Of a stretch of DNA of 12,938 bases, positions 6,556-12,938 are shown piece by piece (position 1 is the stretch's first letter; the number at the start of each line of letters is the position of its first letter). The notes beneath the pieces are model-generated. The model was not told the origin of the DNA and did no database searches. It saw only the letters and a list, made by a program, of their open reading frames with translations. The stretch is from UBA5336 sp039034035 (lineage in GTDB: Bacteria > Pseudomonadota > Alphaproteobacteria > Caulobacterales > Hyphomonadaceae), in contig JBCCBN010000076.1 of assembly GCA_039034035.1 (NCBI GenBank), positions 1-12,938 on the forward strand. The letters are read 5' to 3'. The translations under genes and the position numbers were made by a program.

Positions 6556-9219
6556 CTAGCGGGTCCGGGCGGGCGCCAGGACGATGCTATTGGCGACCAG
6601 GAGGGTCAGCCCGTTGAGATAGGCCCGGGTCGTCGGGCTCTGGGTAAACGCGATCACCAACCCGTCGCCAGACGGTTCGGCCATCACAAAGGGCTTGAAG
6701 GCGAGCTGCAAGCGGCTCTCTTCCCAGAGATAGCCGCTCTGCACCAGGCTTTCAGCATCGGCAAACCGGAACACATTCGTGCCGTCGCCCGCATTCAGCG
6801 GCCGGTAGATCGAAGACCCCGACACCAGCGCCGTCGCGGAGTCGTAGCCCGATGCCAGCCAATGGTCTGGATCGGCCTCCACCCGCACCAGCGCGCCTGG
6901 CACGTCATCGGGCGAGGCGCCCGTAGCCGCGATCAGCGCCCGGTAGGCAGCCTCATCCTCGACCCGCGTGCCGGGGGCATCCCCTTCGCTCTCGCCGTCG
7001 CCATCGCTGCCCGCTTCGGCGTCGGTGAACGCCTCTTCCCGCTGCGTGCTCAACAGTCCGGTCTCCCCGGTCAGCGCATCCAGCGACGAGCCGAACGAGA
7101 CAAGCACCCCGCCCCCGCGCACATAGGCCGCCAATGCCGCCCGTCCGCGCTCGCCCAGCGCGCCGGAAAACCCGAACCCATCATCGGGCAGGATTACCAC
7201 ATCATAGTCCGACAGGTTCGCCGCGCCCATCGTGCCTAGCCGGATCGGCGATACCGCCAGCCCCAACTGCCGCTCGATCACGAACCGGGTCGCCCCGGCC
7301 GACGTGGCGCTTGTGCCTTCGCCCCAGGCCAGCGCGACCTTCGGAGCCACCAATTCGGCAAACGCGCCGCTACCAAAATTCGGTCCCACATCCACCCAGC
7401 TGGTTTCCATCGGCACGATCTCCGCGCCGATGTCGCCAGCCAGGCGCGACATCACCAGGGTCAGGTCTTCGGGATTGCCCTTGGCTGGAAACACCGCTGT
7501 GCCGCGGCCAAATGTGCGGCCGTTCTGGATGAACGCTTCATCGGTCGTCCGTCCCTTGAGGCCCGCTTCCAACGCTGCAATCACCAGCTTCGCCTGGCCC
7601 GCATCGCTCCATGGCACCGCGACGCCGAACGTGCCGCCGGTATCGGTGATCGCCGTGATCGGGCTATCGGCAGTCATCGGTTCGGCCCGGGCCAGCCCCA
7701 CCTTGCGGCAAGTTTTCACCGAAAGACCATCCATCAGCGGCAGCGACCATGCCGTCACATCATAGAGTTCATGGTCCAGCCCCCGCGCCCGGCGCGATTC
7801 CTGGTCGCCGACAAAGGCTTCCGGCAGAGGTGTGTCAGGGTCCAGGAGCGTGCTGATCAGCCGGCCATTCGGCTGGGCCCGGTCAACCACCAGCACCCCG
7901 TCCGGATAAACGTCCCCGCACAGCGTCCGCCGCCCCGCCAGCCGGGCCACATCAACCCCTTGGCCTTCCAGCCGCCGGGCCATCTGCTCGGCCTGCCAAC
8001 GGCGAGCCGACAGGTCGATCACGAAATAACGCTGGCGCGACCGGAGGCCGTCCTCCACCGCATCCCGCCGGTAGAGCGCATAATCGGTGAGGAACGCCTC
8101 CTTGTTCTCGGCCACCACTTGGGCCGTCGACAGCGAGGCGATGAAATTGTTTCGCACCCCCTCGCGGAAGGTCAGCTCCGACCCGTCCCGCCGCGTGAAC
8201 AGCAATCCCCGGGCCGAGGCCTGCTCGAACGTCTTGGCCACCGTCCCGTTCAGCTGGGGCCACATATCGCCATAGCCGGGATAGAAATTGTCAAAGATCT
8301 CGCGGGTGAAATACGGGATTCCGATCTGGTCAAACCAGGCCGCGTGATTGACCCCGAACCAGCGCTGCTTGTCCCTCTGCGCTTCCGTCAGGTTCGGGTT
8401 GAACGGGTCGGCCGCCGGCGGGAAGTAATAGGTGCTGTCCCCGCCCATCTCGTGGGAGTCGACGAACACCACCGGATGCCACTCCAGCACCGCTTTCACC
8501 TTCGACTGGGTTTCGGGCTGGGTGATCGCAAACCAGTCCCGGTTCAGGTCCATGAGGTAGTGGTTGAACCGCCCGCGTGGCCAGGGCTGGTCGTGCTCGG
8601 CGGCATAACGGTCGGCCTGGGGCTTGAGTCCCAGCGCCGATTGAAAACTATGAACGAACCGGACGCGCCCATCGGGGTTCTGGTTCGGATCAATGATCGT
8701 CACCGTGTTGGCCAGGATCGTGTCCACCAGCGCATCATCGCGGGCTGCCAGCAGGTGGTACGCCATCGCCAGCGCCGAATCCGATGGCGACACCTCATCG
8801 CCATGCACCCCATAGGACAGCCACGACACGGCCGGGGTCCGCGCCACAAGCTCGTCAATCTCTCCCCGGCTCAGATCAGCGCCCGAGCCCAGCCGCGCCA
8901 GGTCCCCTTTCACCTCATCGATCCGCGCCATCGTCTCCGGCGCTGCGATGATCGCATAGACCAGCGGCCGCCCCTGCCAGCTCTCGCCATACTCGACGAT
9001 CTGCATCCGGTCCGGCGCCGCCGCTTGCAGCGCTTCGAAATAGCGCAGGATGTCCGGGGTCGTGGTGATCGCCTCGCCTGAACTATGCCCCACCACCGAT
9101 TCCAGCGTCGGTATGGCCGGATCGTACACGGTCTCCAGGTAAGGCTCGGCTGCCACAAGGCCGGGCAGGGCGATGCACACAAACAAGCCGGCAGCGAACC
9201 GGCGGACGCGATCAAACAT
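6556..9219 (-). CDS. Secreted M14-family zinc carboxypeptidase, large form
   Basis: An 887-residue exported metallopeptidase. Signal peptide is about residues 1-24, ending LVAA. The M14 domain (about 30-380) shows the zinc ligands H139 and E142 (VHGDE) and H256 (VDSHEMGG), the NPDGR motif (181-185), LNRDW (225-229, substrate carboxylate binding in the family), and TFEQASARG with E332 as likely general base. All key residues are present, so it should be active. After a middle region, residues about 640-715 (YDVVILPDD, AALAAYVRGGGVLVSFG) resemble a class I glutamine-amidotransferase-like fold, seen in this large M14 subfamily, without an obvious catalytic cysteine. An acidic low-complexity insert lies at about 731-750. 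GGGGA (9230-9226) is 6 nt before the ATG. The S9 gene follows after 23 nt; the CoA-transferase gene ends 128 nt upstream. The substrate is unknown; extracytoplasmic peptide breakdown is likely. Confidence 0.94.
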   Translation of the reverse strand: MFDRVRRFAAGLFVCIALPGLVAAEPYLETVYDPAIPTLESVVGHSSGEAITTTPDILRYFEALQAAAPDRMQIVEYGESWQGRPLVYAIIAAPETMARIDEVKGDLARLGSGADLSRGEIDELVARTPAVSWLSYGVHGDEVSPSDSALAMAYHLLAARDDALVDTILANTVTIIDPNQNPDGRVRFVHSFQSALGLKPQADRYAAEHDQPWPRGRFNHYLMDLNRDWFAITQPETQSKVKAVLEWHPVVFVDSHEMGGDSTYYFPPAADPFNPNLTEAQRDKQRWFGVNHAAWFDQIGIPYFTREIFDNFYPGYGDMWPQLNGTVAKTFEQASARGLLFTRRDGSELTFREGVRNNFIASLSTAQVVAENKEAFLTDYALYRRDAVEDGLRSRQRYFVIDLSARRWQAEQMARRLEGQGVDVARLAGRRTLCGDVYPDGVLVVDRAQPNGRLISTLLDPDTPLPEAFVGDQESRRARGLDHELYDVTAWSLPLMDGLSVKTCRKVGLARAEPMTADSPITAITDTGGTFGVAVPWSDAGQAKLVIAALEAGLKGRTTDEAFIQNGRTFGRGTAVFPAKGNPEDLTLVMSRLAGDIGAEIVPMETSWVDVGPNFGSGAFAELVAPKVALAWGEGTSATSAGATRFVIERQLGLAVSPIRLGTMGAANLSDYDVVILPDDGFGFSGALGERGRAALAAYVRGGGVLVSFGSSLDALTGETGLLSTQREEAFTDAEAGSDGDGESEGDAPGTRVEDEAAYRALIAATGASPDDVPGALVRVEADPDHWLASGYDSATALVSGSSIYRPLNAGDGTNVFRFADAESLVQSGYLWEESRLQLAFKPFVMAEPSGDGLVIAFTQSPTTRAYLNGLTLLVANSIVLAPARTR

Positions 9220-9337
9220 TCTGTTTCCCCAAGCGTTTCTGGAACTTGACGGTATTCGTCTCCCGATAGCAACGGGAAACCGGTCCTTCCAGGCGGTTTT
9301 GTGACCCCTCGCCCAATGGGCGGCAAAGCGGATGGAG

Positions 9338-9357
9338 TGACCGCCCCCTAGCGGTCA
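9338..9357 (-). other. Stem-loop over the stop codon of the CoA-transferase gene
   Basis: TGACCGC (9338-9344) is perfectly complementary to GCGGTCA (9351-9357), with a 6-nt loop containing the TAG stop of the CoA-transferase gene (9350-9348). There is no T-run afterwards, so it is at best a weak or Rho-assisted terminator. A second small hairpin, CGCCC (9310-9314) with GGGCG (9318-9322), lies further into the same 128-nt gap. Confidence 0.35.
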
Positions 9358-10559
9358 TCCCCGTGCACCACGCCGCGCGACACGAGCGCGTCGATGGCTG
9401 CGCTGCTCCGCCCCAATCCGGCCAGCACGTCCCGCGTATGCTCCCCCGCTGCGGGCGATGGCCCTCGCGGACCGTCCGCATGGCCGGGAAACCGCACAGG
9501 CGAGCCCGGCGTCCGCATCATCGCTCCGCCGCCCGCCGCTGATGGCATTTCATGGATCGCCCCGGATGCCGCCACCTGTGGATCGTCCGCCACCTCCGCC
9601 AGCGTCTGCACAGGTGCCCAGGCAATCGCCTCAGCGTCCAGCCGCTCGGCCGCCTCCGCCTTGGTCAGCGCTCCAAACGCTCCGTCCAGCAACTCCACCA
9701 GCGCCGCTGCATGCTTACGGCGTCCTTTTGCGCCGGCAAACCGCTCATCCTCGATATACGGCTCCAGCCCCAGCGCGCGGCACAGCGGCGCCCAGTCCAC
9801 ATTGCCCTGCCGCGATACGATACACAGCCACGCCCCGTCCGAGGTCTGGAAGAAATTCATCAATGGCTGGATGGTCTCATGCCGCGGCTTCGTCGATCCG
9901 ATCCGACCAAAGAAAAGCTGGATCGCAAAGTCCGACCCCATCGCAAACAGCGCCGCCCGCAACAGGGACGCTTCCACCAGGCAGCCCTTGCCCGTCTTCA
10001 GCGCCTGCACCAGCGCCGCACAGATCCCCGCCGCCGCCGCAATCGAGGTTGTGTGATCACCATAGGCCGTGCGCAGCGGAAACGGCTCCATACCCTTTGG
10101 CAGGGTCAGGTGCGCCAGCCCTGACCGGCTCCAGAAACTTGCCACGTCAAAGCCGGGCCGGTTCGCATCCGGCCCCGTTAGCCCATACCCCGTCAGAGAG
10201 CAGTAAACGAGCTTCGGGTTCACGGTCACCAGGCTCGGATAATCCAGCCCAGCGCGCTCCAGCCCGCCCGGCCGCACATTCGTCAGGAACACGTCCGCGC
10301 TTTCCGCCAGGTCCCGCACAATCGCCTGGCCCTCTGCCTCAGCCGTGTTCACGATGATCGATTTCTTGCCCCGATTGTCGAAATCGAACACCGGATTGTC
10401 CTGGATATCGGTGCCGATCGTCGCCATGAATTTCCGGATCGGATCACCGCCCGGCGGCTCGATCTTGATCACCTCGGCGCCCCAGTCTGACAGGATCGAG
10501 CCCGCCCCTGGCGCTGCCATATAGGTCGCATGTTCGACAACCCGGATCCCTTCAAGCAT
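9348..10559 (-). CDS. Class III CoA-transferase (CaiB/BaiF family)
   Basis: Moves coenzyme A between carboxylic acids, with a covalent aspartyl-CoA intermediate; cytoplasmic. The 403-residue form begins MLEGIRVVE and reads on into the typical N-terminus (GSILSDWGAEVIKIEPPGGDPIR). Further family features are NRGKKSI, the DVFLTNVRPGGLERAGL segment, GYGLTGPDANRPGFD, and AYGDHTT. D168 in that last motif sits where the catalytic Asp169 of formyl-CoA transferase lies. The start at 10559 is chosen because AGGAGG (10570-10565) lies 5 nt upstream; the frame stays open to 10646, but that extension is not family-like. The acid it acts on cannot be told. It diverges from the DUF2336 gene and is followed after 128 nt by the M14 peptidase gene on the same strand; whether they share a transcript is open, given the stem-loop at its stop. 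Confidence 0.93.
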   Translation of the reverse strand: MLEGIRVVEHATYMAAPGAGSILSDWGAEVIKIEPPGGDPIRKFMATIGTDIQDNPVFDFDNRGKKSIIVNTAEAEGQAIVRDLAESADVFLTNVRPGGLERAGLDYPSLVTVNPKLVYCSLTGYGLTGPDANRPGFDVASFWSRSGLAHLTLPKGMEPFPLRTAYGDHTTSIAAAAGICAALVQALKTGKGCLVEASLLRAALFAMGSDFAIQLFFGRIGSTKPRHETIQPLMNFFQTSDGAWLCIVSRQGNVDWAPLCRALGLEPYIEDERFAGAKGRRKHAAALVELLDGAFGALTKAEAAERLDAEAIAWAPVQTLAEVADDPQVAASGAIHEMPSAAGGGAMMRTPGSPVRFPGHADGPRGPSPAAGEHTRDVLAGLGRSSAAIDALVSRGVVHGDDR

Positions 10560-10650
10560 CTCTGCCTCCTCCCTGGTTTCTGTATCCGTAGCCGCTGTGG
10601 CCATTTGGGCAACCTTGCCCCGAAAAGGGCTGGCCGGGGAGGGCAAATCG

Positions 10651-10666
10651 GTAAACCAATCTTAAC
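10651..10666 (+). promoter_or_regulatory. CtrA-like binding site
   Basis: GTAA-N7-TTAAC matches the CtrA consensus TTAA-N7-TTAAC with one mismatch in the first half. CtrA is the cell-cycle response regulator of Caulobacterales and relatives. The site is 61 bp before the DUF2336 start and 92 bp before the CoA-transferase start, in their divergent region, so it could act on either. One match in an AT-poor genome is suggestive but not proof. Confidence 0.4.
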
Positions 10667-10726
10667 CGGCGCACGCCATCGATACCTCCAGTTTGACGAG
10701 TTCCGCCCGGACGGAAAGGCTATCCA

Positions 10727-11878
10727 ATGACCGTCTCATCGTTTCGCCCGCAATTGTCGAAAGCCGACATCACCCGGCTGGTGAAGGGCGAAACCGCCGA
10801 ATCCCGCGCCTCTGTCGCCCATCGCCTGTGCCGCCGGATCTCCCTCGATGTCCTCAGCGAGCAGGAGCGCGACTACGCCCAGGACATTATCCGCATCCTC
10901 GCGCGCGACACCGCCGAACTGGTCCGCCGAACCCTCGCGGTCACCCTGCGCAAGTCCCCCGTCCTGCCGCGGGAAATCGCAGTCAAGCTGGCCCGCGACG
11001 TGGAAACCGTCGCCCTGCCCATCCTGGAATCCTCCCCGGTCTTCACCGATGAGGACCTGGTCGAACTCGTCCTGTCGGCCTCCCAGTCGAAGCAGGAAGC
11101 CATTGCGGGCCGTGAGGACGTGCCGGTCTCGGTCTCCGAAGCCATCGCCGAACATGCTGCCGTGCAGGCCGTCCGCCGCCTCGCCGACAATGAAGGCGCC
11201 GAGCTCAGCGACAAGGCCTTCACAGACGCGCTCGGCCGCTTCGGCGACGATCCCGACCTCCAGACCGCATTGGTCCGGCGCAATTTCGTCCCGCCCCATA
11301 TTGCCGAGAAAATGGTGTCCCTGGTTTCGGGCCAGGTGTTCGACATGCTGGTCAACCGCCACGAGCTTCCCGCCCAGATGGCCATCGATCTCGCTGCTGG
11401 CGCCCGCGAACGCGCTACCGTCGATCTGGTCGAACAGGCCGGCCGCCGCGAAGACCTTCCCCGTTTCGTCGCCCAGCTCAATCTCAATGGCCGGCTCAGC
11501 CACTCGCTGATCACGCGGGCACTCTGCATGGGGCATATGTCCTTTGTCGAACATGCTCTGGCCGAGCTGTCAGGGGTTCCCCACCAGCGGGTCTGGCTCA
11601 TGATCCACGATGCCGGCCCGCTCGGTCTCCAGGCCGTATTTGACCGGGCCGGCCTGCCGCGCAAGCACCTTCAGGTGTTCCGCGCCGCGGTCGGCGTGTT
11701 CCACGAAACGGCCCATGATGGTGAGGCCGACGACCGCATCCGCTTCCGCATGCGGATGATCGAACGGGTCCTCACCCAGTTCCAGGCGCTCCCCCAGGAA
11801 GATGTCGACTACCTGCTCGAAAAGCTCGACGCCTATGCCGACCATATCGCCGGCGAAGACACCAGCGAAGTCGCCTGA
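10727..11878 (+). CDS. DUF2336 domain-containing protein
   Basis: A 383-residue cytoplasmic protein with no signal peptide or membrane segment. It is almost wholly helical, with repeated short helices in pairs (for example DTAELVRRTLAVTLRKSPVLPREIAVKLARD at about 61-91, DPDLQTALVRRNFVPPHIAEKMV at about 183-205, and HELPAQMAIDLAAG at about 220-233), which look like HEAT-type repeats. This layout fits DUF2336, a family found mainly in Alphaproteobacteria without a firmly assigned reaction. The start at 10727 has GGAAAGG (10713-10719) 7 nt upstream. It is alone on its strand: the gene before it diverges and the gene after it converges, with a 6-bp hairpin, CTGATC/GATCAG (11875-11896), over the stop. 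A CtrA-like box upstream suggests cell-cycle control, which is inference. A scaffold or adaptor role is possible from the repeats. Confidence 0.88.
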   Translation: MTVSSFRPQLSKADITRLVKGETAESRASVAHRLCRRISLDVLSEQERDYAQDIIRILARDTAELVRRTLAVTLRKSPVLPREIAVKLARDVETVALPILESSPVFTDEDLVELVLSASQSKQEAIAGREDVPVSVSEAIAEHAAVQAVRRLADNEGAELSDKAFTDALGRFGDDPDLQTALVRRNFVPPHIAEKMVSLVSGQVFDMLVNRHELPAQMAIDLAAGARERATVDLVEQAGRREDLPRFVAQLNLNGRLSHSLITRALCMGHMSFVEHALAELSGVPHQRVWLMIHDAGPLGLQAVFDRAGLPRKHLQVFRAAVGVFHETAHDGEADDRIRFRMRMIERVLTQFQALPQEDVDYLLEKLDAYADHIAGEDTSEVA

Positions 11879-11896
11879 TCCGATTGGGCCGATCAG
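11875..11896 (+). other. Short hairpin at the DUF2336 stop codon
   Basis: CTGATC (11875-11880) pairs perfectly with GATCAG (11891-11896) across a 10-nt loop. The TGA stop is within the left arm. The convergent gene ends only 23 nt further on, so it could help end transcripts of either gene, but there is no T-run and the arms are short. Confidence 0.25.
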
Positions 11897-11918
11897 ACCT
11901 CAATAGCGCGGGCCAGCC

Positions 11919-12710
11919 TTATCCCACGCAGTTCGGGTCTCGCGTTTGCAGCCCGCATTCGGGCGCCACACGCCACTCGTCAAACCGCGCGCGCGGTTCA
12001 TAGACAACTTCTCCATCCCGGCACGCCTGCACCGGTTCGCGCACAATCCGCCCATCGGGAAACTCCGTCTCGCGATACACGATCTCGCATTCGCGTAGCG
12101 GCTCATCGCGTCCACCCGCGATGCCCGGATCATACACATCGCGCGCAACGCCCACATCCCGGCTGCTGATCTGATAGGCCGGCGGGCTTTGCCAGGCCGG
12201 CCCTTCTGCTGAGCGTGTCGGCGGCGGCACATCCGAATACTGCCAGGTCGTGTCGCAATCCACCGAGTTCTTGCCCAACTCGCTGCCGGCAATCCCCCCA
12301 ACAATCGCGCCCAGCAGAACACCCGCCACCTCGTCGCCATTGCCGCCATGATAATATCCGCCGTGGCGGTAGCCATAGCCCCGGTGAAACCCGCGATGAC
12401 CGTGAAAGCCGCGATACCCGCGATAGCCCTTGTAGCCCCGATAGCCGCGGTGGCCTCGATATCCGCGATGGCCGCGATAGTGGTCGTCATCCCCATCGAC
12501 GATCAACCCACCGGCCACACCGCCAAGCACGCCGCCGATCAGTGCGCCCGCCACCTGGCCATCCCGCCGGGCATTCTCGCATCCAACCACCGGCGCTCCG
12601 GCAAAGCCGCGATTGCTGCCGCTGTCATAATACCCCTGCGCGGAAGCCGCCGACCAGGCCGGGCTGAACACCGCGACAGACAGGGCAAGGAGTGAAAGTC
12701 GATGGGTCAT
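11919..12710 (-). CDS. Exported double-glycine-zipper protein with RGY-type tripeptide repeats
   Basis: A 263-residue protein. The signal peptide is about 1-24, ending AASA, so it is exported by Sec. A first perfect glycine zipper spans G55-G59-G63-G67; a second spans G130-G134-G138-G142-G146. Such GxxxG helices pack in membranes and occur in outer-membrane lipoproteins and 17-kDa-antigen-like proteins. Between them, residues 79-108 are ten tripeptides of the type RGY/RGH/KGY/RGF, followed by more glycine, tyrosine and histidine. The C-terminal part (about 150-263) is hydrophilic, with acidic and basic residues and five of the six cysteines (C152, C208, C230, C252, C261). The start at 12710 has AGGAGG (12725-12720) 9 nt upstream and gives a clean signal peptide; the open frame to 12785 is not needed. 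Function unknown; a surface or envelope protein is likely, and metal binding by the His/Tyr tract is speculative. Confidence 0.85.
   Translation of the reverse strand: MTHRLSLLALSVAVFSPAWSAASAQGYYDSGSNRGFAGAPVVGCENARRDGQVAGALIGGVLGGVAGGLIVDGDDDHYRGHRGYRGHRGYRGYKGYRGYRGFHGHRGFHRGYGYRHGGYYHGGNGDEVAGVLLGAIVGGIAGSELGKNSVDCDTTWQYSDVPPPTRSAEGPAWQSPPAYQISSRDVGVARDVYDPGIAGGRDEPLRECEIVYRETEFPDGRIVREPVQACRDGEVVYEPRARFDEWRVAPECGLQTRDPNCVG
12387..12476 (-). repeat. Ten tandem 9-nt repeats inside the glycine-zipper gene
   Basis: Ten in-frame 9-nt units encode RGH RGY RGH RGY RGY KGY RGY RGF HGH RGF. On the plus strand the units are close to CGCGATAGC, with single-base changes. Such arrays can change length by slippage in whole tripeptides without breaking the frame. 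Confidence 0.85.
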
Positions 12711-12836
12711 GCCGGCGGGCCTCCTGGAACAATTCTGTCCCGACTGCGATGCCGCGCGGCCACATTCCTGTGCCCACGCACGCACCTTTTCGAGCGATTA
12801 CAGCGCACACTAGACCGTCCACAGCCTGAATGCAGT

Positions 12837-12853
12837 CTGAAGCCCCGCTTCAG
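12837..12853. promoter_or_regulatory. Perfect inverted repeat upstream of the glycine-zipper gene
   Basis: CTGAAG-CCCCG-CTTCAG has 6-bp arms and a 5-bp centre. It is about 127 bp upstream of the minus-strand gene start at 12710. It may be an operator or a terminator stem for something beyond the window edge; there is no T-run on either side. The rest of 12711-12938 shows the AGGAGG ribosome binding site (12725-12720) and no supportable gene. Confidence 0.3.
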
Positions 12854-12938
12854 GATCAGCCCTCCCGGCAGTGGCGGGTGCAGCCGATCTGCCGCGAGCG
12901 AAATCATGCCCATCACCACTGGACGAATGCCTGCCGCG

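Noticed and set aside
7771..9081. 436-residue open frame antisense to the M14 peptidase
   Set aside because: Same composition artefact; the M14 zinc site is on the other strand.
10560..10646. N-terminal extension of the CoA-transferase to 10646
   Set aside because: The extra 29 residues are not family-like and AGGAGG lies right before ATG 10559. A start at 10604 cannot be fully excluded.
12342..12482. Repeat tract considered as a CRISPR array
   Set aside because: Units are 9 nt, contiguous and in frame inside a coding gene; there are no spacers.
12711..12785. N-terminal extension of the glycine-zipper protein to 12785
   Set aside because: It would hide the signal peptide; ATG 12710 has AGGAGG at a usable distance.
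12906..12938. Plus-strand frame starting ATG at 12906 and running off the edge
   Set aside because: Only 11 codons are visible and there is no clear ribosome binding site; it could be a real start but cannot be judged.

Overview
The window looks like chromosomal DNA of a GC-rich alphaproteobacterium, probably from the Caulobacterales/Maricaulales (Hyphomonadaceae-like) side of the class. This rests on the divergent arrangement of transketolase and a DUF4164-zapA operon, a DUF2336 protein, a CtrA-like box, and several secreted peptidases typical of marine or oligotrophic members. The genus assignment is inference. I see no transposase, integrase, phage gene, tRNA, rRNA or CRISPR array.

Layout. 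Positions 1-391 hold no gene I can support, only a GC-rich stretch that can fold. Positions 392-1364 are a small divergent pair: a MarR-type regulator (minus) and a four-helix membrane protein (plus). They share an intergenic region with a strong GTTGA-N5-TCAAC operator. This pair is lower in GC than the rest. Positions 1530-3500 (minus) encode transketolase. Divergent from it, 3596-4474 (plus) is a three-gene operon: DUF4164 coiled-coil protein, ZapA, and an unrecognised 84-residue acidic protein.

Convergent to that operon is a minus-strand block read from right to left: a class III (CaiB/BaiF) CoA-transferase (10559-9348), a very large M14 zinc carboxypeptidase (9219-6556) and an S9-family serine peptidase lipoprotein (6532-4487). 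The two peptidases are 23 nt apart and both carry export signals, so they are probably co-expressed and act on peptides outside the cytoplasm. Positions 10727-11878 (plus) encode a DUF2336 protein behind a CtrA-like site. Positions 12710-11919 (minus) encode an exported protein with two perfect glycine zippers separated by a ten-fold RGY-type tripeptide repeat. The last ~230 nt are intergenic, with one perfect hairpin.

Most of the window is ordinary housekeeping and metabolic content. The parts that most deserve a second look are the MarR operator, which has a GANTC (CcrM-type) site at its centre; the double-glycine-zipper repeat protein; the peptidase pair; and the unknown third gene of the zapA operon. 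I do not see a convincing complete new defence, mobile or biosynthetic system.
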